Part shown: piece by piece, positions 1 to 8,723 of the stretch
How the letters are laid out: each line of letters begins with the position of its first letter
How positions within the stretch are numbered: the stretch's first letter is position 1
Source: Rhizobium sp. ACO-34A
Lineage (GTDB): Bacteria; Pseudomonadota; Alphaproteobacteria; Rhizobiales; Rhizobiaceae
DNA: 64,000 nt
Reading direction: 5' to 3'
Assembly: GCA_002600635.1 (NCBI GenBank)
Contig: CP021372.1
Location: 186,001 to 250,000 of the forward strand
Translations under genes and position numbers: made by a program
The notes under the pieces: generated by a model
Seen by the model: the letters and a program-made list of their open reading frames with translations, nothing else
Told to the model about the DNA's origin: nothing
Databases searched by the model: none

Positions 1-408
1 CTGCAATGAGAAGTACCCACTCTGCTTCGTTTGGCGGAGCGTATTTGCCCTGCGGGCTGGTAACGCCGATCTCGTCGCCTGGGCTTGCCTTCATAGCCCA
101 GTCCGAGGCCAGACCGCCTTCATGCACCACGAAATCGACCGTGATTGACGCCGTTTCCCGGTTCCATCGCCTGACCGTGTAGGGTCTGAGGCTCGAGCGC
201 GGGAGTTCTGCGGGCATCTGCCACCGATCGTCCACGAGGCGTGGCATGGTGACTCGCCCGTTCTCCGACGGTAAGACGAGCCGCACCCATTCATCGGGAA
301 AGCCGCTCGAACGAAATCGCTGCATATCCCGCCGCCGATTTCCACCCGGATCATCGATGGCGTCAGCCGATGCGTGGCGAGCACTTCGGCGCGGTAGCAC
401 TCTTTCAT
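1..408 (-). pseudogene. Siderophore-interacting reductase, 5' part, frameshifted and cut by the window edge
   Basis: Siderophore-interacting proteins are cytoplasmic FAD enzymes that reduce ferric siderophores to release iron. The gene opens at ATG 408, with GGAG about 8 nt upstream; an in-frame GTG at 414 is the less likely alternative. About 24 residues fit the family (MKECYRAEVLATHRL). After the GGG at about 328-337 the protein continues only in the next frame, with WVRLVLP, RPYTVRRWN, HEGGLASDWA and IGVTSPQGKY, all typical of the FAD-binding domain. One extra G would restore GGGDMQRF, so a base has been lost in the genome or in the sequence. The gene lies 34 bp after fhuB on the same strand and probably ends the operon. 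The 3' end is beyond base 1. A second, intact member of the family is at 15145-16206. Confidence 0.8.
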
Positions 409-441
409 GGGCACATTCTCCGGGTTTGCTTGTCTGTGACT

Positions 442-2433
442 TCAGCGTCGCTGACGCATCGAATAGAGGAAGAGGGGGCCGCCGATCAGCGCCGTGAGCA
501 GCCCGGCGGGCATCTGCCATGGGAAGATCAGGGTTCGCCCGAGCCAATCGGCAACAAGCATCAGGGCTCCTCCAGCAAGCGCGGATGCGAAGATCTGGGG
601 CAGGGCGCGGCCAACGCCGAACTGGCGCACCATGTGCGGAGCCAGCAGCCCGACGAAGCTTGCGGGACCGACAATGATCGTCGCACCGGCCGTTGCAATC
701 GCACTGAGGAGGATGATCGCACCCCGCGCACCCGGCACTCGCAGGCCGAGAGCTCTGGCGCTTTCCTCTCCGAGACCCAGCAGTTCAAGCGGACGGTTGA
801 AGAGCGGCACCACCAGCAGGGCCAGTGTGGCGAGGATCGCAACCAGCGTGGCCTGATCCTGTGTTACGCGATAGGTCGAACCGGAAAACCAGGACAGGAG
901 AAGGCCGCGCGCGGGGCCGCCCATGGCAATAACGAAGGCGCTGATTGTGCCTGCAATCGTGGACAGGGCGATGCCGATCAGGATGATCCTGTCGGGCGCA
1001 AAGCCTGCGCGCCTGCCAATGGCGACGATCGCCAACGTCACCAGCAGCGCCCCGGTGGCGCAGGCTGCGAGCAGATCGCCCGATGTAAATGACGTCGACA
1101 CGAACAGGAGGGTGACCGCTCCAAGCGTGGCACCGGATGATATGCCAATGACCTCTGGGCTTGCCATGGGATTGGCCGTGACGCGCTGAACGAGAACGCC
1201 GCTGATGCCGAGAAGGACACCAGCCAAAAGCGATGCCACAACCCGCACGACGCGCCAGTGCGTGATCAACTCAATATCCGTACTCCACTCCCAGCCCGAC
1301 GGACCGCGACCCAGCGAAAGGCTGATCACGATTAACGCGACCAGAGAAGTGATGATAACGAGAAGGTGCTTTGCTCCGATCCGAACGCGGCGGATCGCTG
1401 TCTGCTGCTGTGGCGATCGGAGCGCACCGGATTTGCCGCGCGACAAAAGAAGCAGCAGCACGGGCGCTCCGAGAAACGATGCAAATATGCCCGTCGGAAG
1501 CTGTCCATTCGCCAAGGCTGGCAGTTGTACGACCTGGTCGGCGAGGACGAGGAGAGCGCCCCCGAAGAGAGGTGCCCACAAGAGAAGCGACCGCAGATCG
1601 CGAGCTCCGAGCGCGCGGGCAAGGGCCGGAACGGCCAGACCGACAAAACCGATGGTGCCGACGGTGGCGACCACCGAGCCTGCGACCACGATGGCGACGG
1701 CGAGCGATATGCCGCGTAACCATGCCGGCTTCATGCCAAGCGATGTCGCGACGGCATCATTCAGTTCGAGGAGACGCAAGGGGCGACAAAGGAATGCAAC
1801 GATGATCCAGCCGAACAACAGGCAAAGTGCAAGGCCGAGCGCCGGTGTCCAGCTGGTCTGTTCCAGCCGGCCGGTCTGCCATTGCACCAGATCCTCGCTT
1901 CGTTCCGGGTAGAGGAGAATGATGATTGCACAGATCGTTCCAAGCGTCAGGTTGACGACGAGGCCGGCGAGAATGATGGAGATCGGCGATCGCCCGGCAC
2001 CAGCGCAGATGGCGAACACCGCCGCAGTTGCAGCGGCTGCCCCCGCTATTGCGATCAGGCTCTGGCCGAGGCCGAGCAGGCCGGGAGCCCAGACCAGCGC
2101 CGCGAGCAGGGCGGTTTGAGCGCCTGCCGATGTTCCGAGGGTCGTCGGTTCGGCCAGGGGATTGCGGAGGGCTTGCTGGAAAATCAGGCCGGATAACGAC
2201 AGGGCCGCTCCGCAGAGAAAGGCGACGGCAAGTCGCGGCAACGCAGCCCAGACGAAGAGCAGTTCCTGCGCTGATCCCGGCTGTCCTGCCGAGAGGGCGG
2301 CCAACCACTCGGAAGCCGGCAGGACGCGTTGCAGATTATCGAACGCCAGCGGTATGCCCAGAGCGCCGGCCAGAAGGACCGACAGGGGGAGAGCATAGGG
2401 ATTTCCCGGACCGCGCTCGAATGGCTTTGCCAT
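442..2433 (-). CDS. fhuB: Fe(3+)-hydroxamate ABC transporter permease FhuB
   Basis: Inner-membrane permease that moves ferric hydroxamate siderophores from periplasmic FhuD into the cytoplasm. At 663 aa it has the double length typical of FhuB: two FecCD-type halves in tandem, roughly residues 20-330 and 360-660, each highly hydrophobic. Each half carries the conserved loop after its first helices (RNPLAEPTTLGTSAGA; ANPMASPEVIGISSGA). I chose ATG 2433 because it lies one base past the fhuD TGA (TGACATG), giving tight coupling. A longer frame from 2493 adds an arginine-rich stretch that overlaps fhuD and does not look real. No fhuC ATPase is seen beside it, so that subunit must come from left of the window or from another transporter. 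Confidence 0.93.
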   Translation of the reverse strand: MAKPFERGPGNPYALPLSVLLAGALGIPLAFDNLQRVLPASEWLAALSAGQPGSAQELLFVWAALPRLAVAFLCGAALSLSGLIFQQALRNPLAEPTTLGTSAGAQTALLAALVWAPGLLGLGQSLIAIAGAAAATAAVFAICAGAGRSPISIILAGLVVNLTLGTICAIIILLYPERSEDLVQWQTGRLEQTSWTPALGLALCLLFGWIIVAFLCRPLRLLELNDAVATSLGMKPAWLRGISLAVAIVVAGSVVATVGTIGFVGLAVPALARALGARDLRSLLLWAPLFGGALLVLADQVVQLPALANGQLPTGIFASFLGAPVLLLLLSRGKSGALRSPQQQTAIRRVRIGAKHLLVIITSLVALIVISLSLGRGPSGWEWSTDIELITHWRVVRVVASLLAGVLLGISGVLVQRVTANPMASPEVIGISSGATLGAVTLLFVSTSFTSGDLLAACATGALLVTLAIVAIGRRAGFAPDRIILIGIALSTIAGTISAFVIAMGGPARGLLLSWFSGSTYRVTQDQATLVAILATLALLVVPLFNRPLELLGLGEESARALGLRVPGARGAIILLSAIATAGATIIVGPASFVGLLAPHMVRQFGVGRALPQIFASALAGGALMLVADWLGRTLIFPWQMPAGLLTALIGGPLFLYSMRQRR

Positions 2434-2434
2434 G

Positions 2435-3328
2435 TCACGCCGCCTTGTCGAAAGTCGCGGCGAGCCATTCCGAAAAACTCGCCGCCGACACAAGGCCGCC
2501 GAAAACCGAAACCGGTGGCGAGATATGGATCCTACTGGCGCGAACGGCCGGAATGGCGGTCCAGATGATGTTGTCGTTAAGCCGCGCCAGCATTTCGGCG
2601 GTTCGATCGTTCTGGTTCAGGATGACGATCGAAGCGTCCGATGCCTGGACGAGCTTTTCGGCGCCGATCGAAGCAAAGCCGAAGCCATTGACTGGCTCTT
2701 GCCAGGCATTCTGCAGACCGACATGCGTCAGCGCGCTGTCGGGCAGACTGCCGGCGGCATAGACGTTCACGAACCGGTTGGAGCTCCGCAGGTTGAGAAG
2801 GAAGACGGGCTGTCGTCGTGCTGCTCCCCTGAGCCGGGCGAGCCGCTTTTCCAGCTGTTGGATAGCGTTCTCTCCCGAATTGCCGGGGAAGTCCACCAGA
2901 ACGCTTTTTGCAAACTGTTTGGCACTGTAGATGGGATCACCGCCCCTGCCATGGATATCGCAAAGGAGAACGGGGGCGATCTGCTCAAGTTGCGGGCGAG
3001 AAAGGCCACTCCATGACGGCAGGTAGATCGCATCCGGCTTCAGGCGATCGAGAAGTTCGAGGTTCGGCTCCCAGGTTGAGCCTAGGTCGATGGTTTCATC
3101 CATCGCTGGAAGGTGGCTGAAACTGGCTCTGAAGCCTTCGAGATCCGCGATGGCCACCGGCATGATGCCGATTGCGACCAAGGTTTCCGCCGCTGCCCAG
3201 TCGATTGCTGCTATGCGGGGTATGGCGCGTGATGCCGCGCCCACCGACCGGCCTTGCAAGGCAAATGCCGCCGCACCGAAGATAACGGTGCGACGGTGAA
3301 TACGGCTTTCAGAAGGGAATACGGTCAT
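2435..3328 (-). CDS. fhuD: Ferric hydroxamate siderophore-binding protein FhuD
   Basis: Periplasmic binding protein that delivers hydroxamate siderophores to FhuB (297 aa, family size). The N-terminus has a twin-arginine-like export signal (HRRTVIFGAAAFALQG), followed by the two-lobe periplasmic binding fold: IAAIDWAAAETLVAIGIMPVAIAD is split around residues 35-60, and LKPDAIYLPSW sits in the first lobe. I chose ATG 3328 because it overlaps the TAA of the upstream receptor (TAATG); GTG 3334 is possible. The order receptor, fhuD, fhuB on one strand supports a single iron-responsive operon. Confidence 0.9.
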   Translation of the reverse strand: MTVFPSESRIHRRTVIFGAAAFALQGRSVGAASRAIPRIAAIDWAAAETLVAIGIMPVAIADLEGFRASFSHLPAMDETIDLGSTWEPNLELLDRLKPDAIYLPSWSGLSRPQLEQIAPVLLCDIHGRGGDPIYSAKQFAKSVLVDFPGNSGENAIQQLEKRLARLRGAARRQPVFLLNLRSSNRFVNVYAAGSLPDSALTHVGLQNAWQEPVNGFGFASIGAEKLVQASDASIVILNQNDRTAEMLARLNDNIIWTAIPAVRASRIHISPPVSVFGGLVSAASFSEWLAATFDKAA

Positions 3329-5772
3329 TACCACTGGTAGCTGAGCTTGCCGATTATTGTCCGTTGAGAGCCGTAGTTGCAGCCGTTCACGGTGAAGCAG
3401 CCCGGCACATAGTATTTGTCGAACAGGTTGCTGACGTTGAGCGATGCGGCCAGCCCCTTTGCCTCCGGGAATTTCTTGCCGAAGTCGTAGCGTACCGCGA
3501 GATCGACAAGGGTGAAACCCGGTACCTTGAAGGTGTTGTCGTCATTGCCCCAGGTTTCGCCGATATAGCGCACGCCGGCTCCGACGCTCAGGCCGTCGAG
3601 TGCTTCCTGCTGCAGCTCGTAGTTCACCCAGAGCGAGGCTGTGTGACGCGGAATACGGAAAGGCGTATTTCCGAGCTGGCTTGTCGTTTTCGTCTCGGTG
3701 ATTTCGGCGTCCGTGTAGGTGTATGCCGCAGCAAGGCTCACGCCGTAGTCCAGATTGGCAACAGCCTCCAGTTCCAGACCACGGGCACGAATCTCGCCCG
3801 TCTGCAGGGTGTAGCGCGGATCGGCTGGATCGTAGGTCTGTACATTCTGACGAGTGAGATCGAAGGCACTTGCCGTGAACATGCCATCGAAGCCTTCGGG
3901 CTGGTATTTCACCCCGACTTCCCATTGCTGGGCGGTTTCCGGGACGAATGTATTTCCGAGGCTGTCAGTGCCGACAACGGGGTTGAAGGATTCGGCGTAG
4001 CTCACATAAGGGGCGATGCCGCCATCAAACAGGTAGGTGAGGCCCGCTTTCTTGGTGAAGGAATGGTCGTCCTGTTCGGTCGACGTGCCAGTGAAGAGAT
4101 TTTCCGTATCGCGCCACGCCCAGTCCTGACGCATGCCGAAGGTCAGGATGAGGTTTTCAAACTTGAGCTGATCCTGAAGATAAAGGCCCGCTTGCGAAGC
4201 GTCGATATCCGAGAGTGATCTGGTGGTGTAGACACTGGTGTTGACGGGAGATCCGTAGACGGGGTTGTAGATATCGATTGCCGTCGCGGCGCCGCGCTGC
4301 TCCAGCCAACGCGACTTGCCCCAGAGATAATCCAGACCGACGATCGCCTTGTGTTCGACCGGGCCGGTGTCGAAATCGAACCGGAAACGGCTGTCGATCG
4401 CGATGCCATCGTTTTCGATGTCGCGCAGGTTGTAGGTGCGGTTCAGCAGGCGGTTGTCGACCAAGGCGCCGCTTGCCTGCAGGTATTGTCGGTGATTGGT
4501 GAGGTGGGTGTAGCGGAAGTTCTGCTCGAACTGGACGGTATCGTTGAAGCGATGCTCGAATTCGTATCCGATTGCCGTACGCTCGGAGGTTTCGTATTCC
4601 CAGTCCGGTTCACCGACAAACCGGCTGAAGGGAATGTGACCGTTCGGGTTTGGCAGGAGTACCGCGGCGGCCGGCACCTGAGCGTAGAAGTCACCGTCAT
4701 TGCGCTGGTAGGAGCCGAGCAGGGTAAGTTTCGTGTCCTCATCGGGCGCCCATGTGATGCTCGGGGCAAAGTAGCGCCGGTCATTGTCGACATGGTCGAC
4801 CTGCGTGCCGGCGTCGCGCACCATGCCGATCATCCGGTACATGATGTTCTTGTCTTCCGTCGTGCCGCCGATGTCGAAGCCACCCTGGTAGTGGTCGAAG
4901 CTGCCAACCGTCGTTTCGACTTCATTGACCGGATTGTCCGTCGGGCGCTTGGAGACGACGTTGATCATTCCTCCCGGAGCCTGCTGGCCATAGAGAACGG
5001 AAGAGGGACCCTTGAGGACTTCTACGCGTTCCAGCCCGTAGGGATCCACCGCGAAGAAGCCGAAATAGCCGGGCGTCGCTGAGCGCAGGCCATCCTGATA
5101 CATTTCAAGGCTGCTCTGCTGAAAGCCGCGGAGATAGAGCGGATTGTCCATCATCTGCGCTCCGCTCGTTTCCGAGCGAACGCCTGCGGTGTAACGAAGC
5201 GCTTCGTTGACACTCTGCGCCGCCTGATCCTTGATGCGATCTGCGGTGACGACGGAAATGGATTGCGGCGTTTCGAGGATCGGGATGTCGCCCTTCATGG
5301 CCGCTGAGGCGTTCGTGGCGACATATCCGTCGACGGGACCGTAGGCGCTCTGTCCGGTGACGACGATCGGTGCGAGCGTCGTGGAATCTCCGCCGACATC
5401 GGCACTGACTGATGCGGCAGGCGAAATGGCGATCGTCCTGGCGTTGGTGAAGCGATAGCTCAGTCCGGAATCCGCGAGAATGCGGGTGATCGCCGCATCG
5501 GTCGACATGCGCCCACTCAAGCCCGGCGACTGCTTGGCTGCCGCGCTGGACGGAACATAGGTGACCTGAATGCCGGACTGGCGGCCAAAGGCGGCCAGCG
5601 CCTGGTTCAAGGGGCCGGGCGCAATCGAATAAGTCGTTTCCGCCGCCTGCGCCAAGGCTGGTCTTTCCCATGCCAATGTCGTTATCGTTGCGACCGACGA
5701 CAACAGCAGCGCGACTGCCGAAACTCTGCCTCGATGCTTGCGATCTACGTTCAATTTGCCCCGAATTCCCAT
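3328..5772 (-). CDS. TonB-dependent siderophore receptor with N-terminal STN signalling domain (FhuA/FoxA type)
   Basis: Outer-membrane gated barrel importing a ferric siderophore, 814 aa. In order: signal peptide (about 1-42, ending ALAQA), STN domain (about 48-100, YSIAPGPLNQALAAFGRQSGI), TonB-box-like LAPIVVTG near 132, plug domain (PQSISVVTADRI; RVEVLKGPSSVLYGQQAPGGMIN), then a long beta-barrel ending in the outer-membrane signature KLSYQW with terminal Trp. The STN domain is the part of transducer receptors that contacts a FecR-type anti-sigma factor, and such a gene with its sigma factor lies immediately upstream. The FhuD/FhuB genes downstream suggest a hydroxamate siderophore (ferrichrome or ferrioxamine), but substrate cannot be read from the sequence. 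Start ATG 5772 follows a purine-rich AGGGG. Confidence 0.92.
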   Translation of the reverse strand: MGIRGKLNVDRKHRGRVSAVALLLSSVATITTLAWERPALAQAAETTYSIAPGPLNQALAAFGRQSGIQVTYVPSSAAAKQSPGLSGRMSTDAAITRILADSGLSYRFTNARTIAISPAASVSADVGGDSTTLAPIVVTGQSAYGPVDGYVATNASAAMKGDIPILETPQSISVVTADRIKDQAAQSVNEALRYTAGVRSETSGAQMMDNPLYLRGFQQSSLEMYQDGLRSATPGYFGFFAVDPYGLERVEVLKGPSSVLYGQQAPGGMINVVSKRPTDNPVNEVETTVGSFDHYQGGFDIGGTTEDKNIMYRMIGMVRDAGTQVDHVDNDRRYFAPSITWAPDEDTKLTLLGSYQRNDGDFYAQVPAAAVLLPNPNGHIPFSRFVGEPDWEYETSERTAIGYEFEHRFNDTVQFEQNFRYTHLTNHRQYLQASGALVDNRLLNRTYNLRDIENDGIAIDSRFRFDFDTGPVEHKAIVGLDYLWGKSRWLEQRGAATAIDIYNPVYGSPVNTSVYTTRSLSDIDASQAGLYLQDQLKFENLILTFGMRQDWAWRDTENLFTGTSTEQDDHSFTKKAGLTYLFDGGIAPYVSYAESFNPVVGTDSLGNTFVPETAQQWEVGVKYQPEGFDGMFTASAFDLTRQNVQTYDPADPRYTLQTGEIRARGLELEAVANLDYGVSLAAAYTYTDAEITETKTTSQLGNTPFRIPRHTASLWVNYELQQEALDGLSVGAGVRYIGETWGNDDNTFKVPGFTLVDLAVRYDFGKKFPEAKGLAASLNVSNLFDKYYVPGCFTVNGCNYGSQRTIIGKLSYQW

Positions 5773-5883
5773 AGGTGCCCCTTCACAATACGCGGTTCGA
5801 GGCGTGATGAAGTCTTTTCATCTGTCGCCCCAATCAGGGAAACGGAAGGGCGCAATAAATTTTCTCTTTTTTCTCAAGTTTTT

Positions 5884-6846
5884 TCAGAAGGCGGAAATGA
5901 CCGTCAGATAAGGGGTCAATTCCCTGACCCTGCCACCATAGGGCTGAACGACCGCTTCCAGCGCGAGATCGGGGTCCTTGAGGTCGTAGACGCCGCTGAC
6001 CGGCTGGCGGCCAAGACTCGGATCCGCGATCAGCACGCGGCCGGGTTTCCAGCGGGCGATGCGGGCAACCACCGCGGCGATACGTTCTCTCTCAACCACG
6101 ATCATGCCGTCGCGCCAGCTGCCGATCTGTCCGATATCCCGGGTTCCGGTCGAAACGATCCCGTCAGCGGTTGAAAGGCTCAACCATTCACCGGCGTTCA
6201 GGGTCATCGCCGGTCTTCCGATCGCAGGCGGCAGATCGGCCCGCACGGTTCCGTGGCTGACCGACAGGTTGAGCAGGCCCCCGTCTTCACTCACATCGAA
6301 GGCGGTGCCGAGTGCCGTCGTCACCATGGTATCCATACGGACGGCGAACGGACGAGAGCTGTCCTTCGCCACCTCGAAAAACGCCATTCCCTGGATCAAC
6401 TCGATATCGCGGCGTAGCGGACCGATTTGCGCGGCGATGGCGCTGTCCGGCCCGAGCGTGGCGACACTGCCGTCCGCAAGCGCCACCCGCCTGATCTCGG
6501 CAGTCGAGGTGATGACGTCTGCGCGTGCCTGGAGGATGAGGCTCGGGGCAGAGTAACCCGCTGCCAGCAGGCCTCCGGTTCCCAGCAGTCCGCCCATCAC
6601 CAGAGTTCTGCGAGACACGGCGAATGCCTGCTTGCGTTCCGCCCGGCGCCTGTCCGTGAGGATCCTGCCGGTCATGCCATGGATTTCCAGCGCTTCCTGC
6701 CAGATCTCGCGATGCTTGTCGCTGCGCGCCAGCCAGCGCGTCGCGATGTCGAGTGCAACGGGATTGGCCGGATCGCTCTTGATGCGGATCAGGATATCCA
6801 CCGCCTCTTCAAACAGCCGATCCTCGTCGGATGCACCATCACTCAA
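5884..6846 (-). CDS. FecR-family anti-sigma factor / signal transducer
   Basis: Inner-membrane regulator passing the receptor signal to the sigma factor encoded upstream. The 320 aa divide into a cytoplasmic sigma-binding part (about 1-75, with ATRWLARSDKHREIW), one membrane segment (about 80-105, TLVMGGLLGTGGLLAAGYSA), the FecR domain (about 110-215, RRVALADGSVATLGPDSAI and VATALGTAFDV-like text), and a C-terminal receptor-contact part ending YLTVISAF. The membrane segment is preceded by SRRTLVMGG, a twin-arginine-like motif. The start is an unusual TTG at 6846, supported by GAGGGG about 9 nt upstream; no nearby ATG is in frame. Gene order sigma, anti-sigma, receptor matches fecI-fecR-fecA style loci. 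Confidence 0.88.
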   Translation of the reverse strand: MSDGASDEDRLFEEAVDILIRIKSDPANPVALDIATRWLARSDKHREIWQEALEIHGMTGRILTDRRRAERKQAFAVSRRTLVMGGLLGTGGLLAAGYSAPSLILQARADVITSTAEIRRVALADGSVATLGPDSAIAAQIGPLRRDIELIQGMAFFEVAKDSSRPFAVRMDTMVTTALGTAFDVSEDGGLLNLSVSHGTVRADLPPAIGRPAMTLNAGEWLSLSTADGIVSTGTRDIGQIGSWRDGMIVVERERIAAVVARIARWKPGRVLIADPSLGRQPVSGVYDLKDPDLALEAVVQPYGGRVRELTPYLTVISAF

Positions 6847-6941
6847 CGACGTTTCCCCTCGGAGAAATCTTTGCCACGACTGCTTCTACACAGGGGATAA
6901 CGAATGGGAAGGCGGTATTTTCTCCGGTCTGACAAAGAATG

Positions 6942-7439
6942 TCAGACATCCTTCAGCCGTGTGCGGACATGGCTATAGGCCTCGCGAATGAGCGACCAGG
7001 TTCTGGTCGTGGAAAGCCCGATCTTCTCGGCGACTTCCGCGATGGTCATTTCCTCAAGCCGGTAAAGCTCGAATGCCTTGCGTGTTCGCTCGGGCAGTTC
7101 CGCGAGCGCCGCATCCGAAAGCGCCAGCCGTTGCTTGTCGTAAACCACGGTCTCGGCAGAGGGCTTCGGATCGGCAACCGCCTGAACCTTGGCCTCCGAA
7201 ACCTGGCTGAAAGGTGCACTGCTCTCGCGCCGGCGATGATCGATCAGCAGATTGCGGGAGATCCGGAACAGATAAGCGCGAGGATTGTGTTCCTTTGCCG
7301 TCGGATTGGCCGTCATCAAGCGAACAAAACTGTCCTGCGTCAGGTCCGCCGCGGTGTCGTCCGTCAGGCCGCGATTGCGCAGGAAGCCCCGGAGCTCCTT
7401 CGAATGGCGGCCGAAGAGGTCGTGAATATCCCAAGCCAT
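6942..7439 (-). CDS. FecI-type ECF sigma factor
   Basis: RNA polymerase sigma factor of the extracytoplasmic-function, iron-transport type, 165 aa. Region 2 is seen at about 25-75 (DLTQDSFVRLM, then ENPRAYLFRISRNLLIDHRRR-like text) and region 4 at about 115-160 (LPERTRKAFELYRLEEMTIAEVAEKIGLS). It should direct transcription of the receptor operon when the FecR-type protein 95 bp downstream is signalled by the STN receptor. ATG 7439 is the start; the upstream AAGAG is weak. It is divergent from the AraC regulator at 7766. Confidence 0.9.
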   Translation of the reverse strand: MAWDIHDLFGRHSKELRGFLRNRGLTDDTAADLTQDSFVRLMTANPTAKEHNPRAYLFRISRNLLIDHRRRESSAPFSQVSEAKVQAVADPKPSAETVVYDKQRLALSDAALAELPERTRKAFELYRLEEMTIAEVAEKIGLSTTRTWSLIREAYSHVRTRLKDV

Positions 7440-7765
7440 CAGAGCTCTTCAATCGAAGTCGGTTTTGAGATGGCGCTTGGAGGCATGATGAAGCTCGGCA
7501 CGGCGGAAGATCGAAAACCTATATCGCGACCGGGATCATAAAACTAGTATGTAATTATCATGTTTGATGCGCGACGCGACTTCTTGCAGGTGCGCGAACT
7601 TGCGACTGGCAAAAAAACATGATTTTTACACTCATGAAGTTCTGTACATGCCTCCGCACGGGGTGATCCCTCGTCAGAGACGGCCCGAAACAGCAAATTC
7701 TCGGTGCCGTGGTCGCCGAGCCTTGCCGGGCGGAGGTCTTGATTTGGCGTAAACGGATTCTTGCG
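7440..7765. other. Divergent intergenic region between ECF sigma and AraC genes
   Basis: 326 bases with no convincing gene. It must hold the two divergent promoters. The most promoter-like part is the AT-rich block at about 7535-7565 (aaactagtatgtaattatca), a strong local contrast with the surrounding G+C-rich sequence. I could not identify a confident Fur, RirA or Irr box by eye. Confidence 0.5.
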
Positions 7766-8659
7766 ATGAGCTATCGGCATTCCATGATCACGCGCACGGA
7801 GGGCATTCGCGCCACCGCGCCTGCGCGCTGGCGTGGCTTCGATGGAGTGATGAGCGTCTACTGGGATGCCGTGGGGCAGGCGGGCGCCAATGCCTATTAT
7901 CTTTCTCCCGACCCGCGCATTGTCGTCTTCTTCACCGATGTGTCGCAGCAGATCAGGATCTCGAACGAGGCCGGAGCTTTCGGCCGGCGCGACAGGCCGA
8001 TGACAAGGGCGATCTACGTTCCGGCCGGGATGCCGCTCTGGACGCAGTTCACCGCGGTGCACCGCTTCTCGCATCTGGATCTGCATGTTCATGGCGACCG
8101 GCTGCTACGGTTTCTTATGCCATCGCTTGGAAGCTCCGCAGCGCGTGCTGTCCTGCGCCGCCCTGTCGAAATTCAGGATGTCAGTGCCATCGAAACGCTG
8201 GCGAACCTGCTGGTGAACGAGCTTTTTCATCCGGCCAAACATGCCATTTATGCCGAAAGCCTTGTCGGCACCATTGCCGCAGCTCTTCTCGATATTCCGA
8301 TAGAAGACGATGGAAATGCCAATGGACGACTGACACAGGCACAGATGAACAAGCTTGTGGCGCGGTTCGATGCGCACGGAAACGGACGCATGAGCGTTGC
8401 CGAGATGGCCGCGACGGTAGGTCTGTCCGAAAGCTGGTTCACGACGGTGTTCAAGCAGACTTCGGGAAAGACGCCGTTGCAATGGCAATTAGCCCGGCGC
8501 ATCGAGACGGCCCAGCGCCTCCTGACGGAAAGCGACCTCAGCGTCGCCGATATTGCAGCCCAGCTCGGCTTTTCCGATCAGGCGCATCTGACCAAGGCCT
8601 TCCGCCACGTGGCGGGCGAGACACCGGCCGCCTGGCGGCGGATGAAGCTGTCTCTCTGA
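7766..8659 (+). CDS. AraC-family transcriptional regulator
   Basis: DNA-binding regulator, 297 aa. The C-terminal third (about 195-295) carries the paired helix-turn-helix of the family: MSVAEMAATVGLSESWFTTVFKQTSGKTPLQW and then DLSVADIAAQLGFSDQAHLTKAFRHVAGETPAAWRR (quoted in parts). The N-terminal two thirds is an unassigned ligand-sensing part with cupin-like text (VPAGMPLWTQFTAVHRFSHLDLHVH is split here by the family turn). AraC proteins next to siderophore receptors usually activate them when the siderophore is present, and this gene converges on the second TonB receptor. Start ATG 7766 is preferred over an upstream in-frame codon at 7709 because the extra 19 residues do not resemble the family. 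Confidence 0.88.
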   Translation: MSYRHSMITRTEGIRATAPARWRGFDGVMSVYWDAVGQAGANAYYLSPDPRIVVFFTDVSQQIRISNEAGAFGRRDRPMTRAIYVPAGMPLWTQFTAVHRFSHLDLHVHGDRLLRFLMPSLGSSAARAVLRRPVEIQDVSAIETLANLLVNELFHPAKHAIYAESLVGTIAAALLDIPIEDDGNANGRLTQAQMNKLVARFDAHGNGRMSVAEMAATVGLSESWFTTVFKQTSGKTPLQWQLARRIETAQRLLTESDLSVADIAAQLGFSDQAHLTKAFRHVAGETPAAWRRMKLSL

Positions 8660-8684
8660 AGGACCCCGTATTCTGGAATTGAAA

Positions 8685-8713
8685 AGCCCTGCCCGGGTTT
8701 TCCGGGCAGGGCT
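8685..8713. terminator. Bidirectional rho-independent terminator
   Basis: Perfect 12-bp stem agccctgcccgg / ccgggcagggct with a 5-nt loop gtttt. It is followed on the plus strand by gatttta and on the minus strand by TTTTC. It sits between the convergent AraC gene (ends 8659) and TonB receptor (ends 8724) and can serve both. Confidence 0.85.
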
Positions 8714-8723
8714 GATTTTAAGC

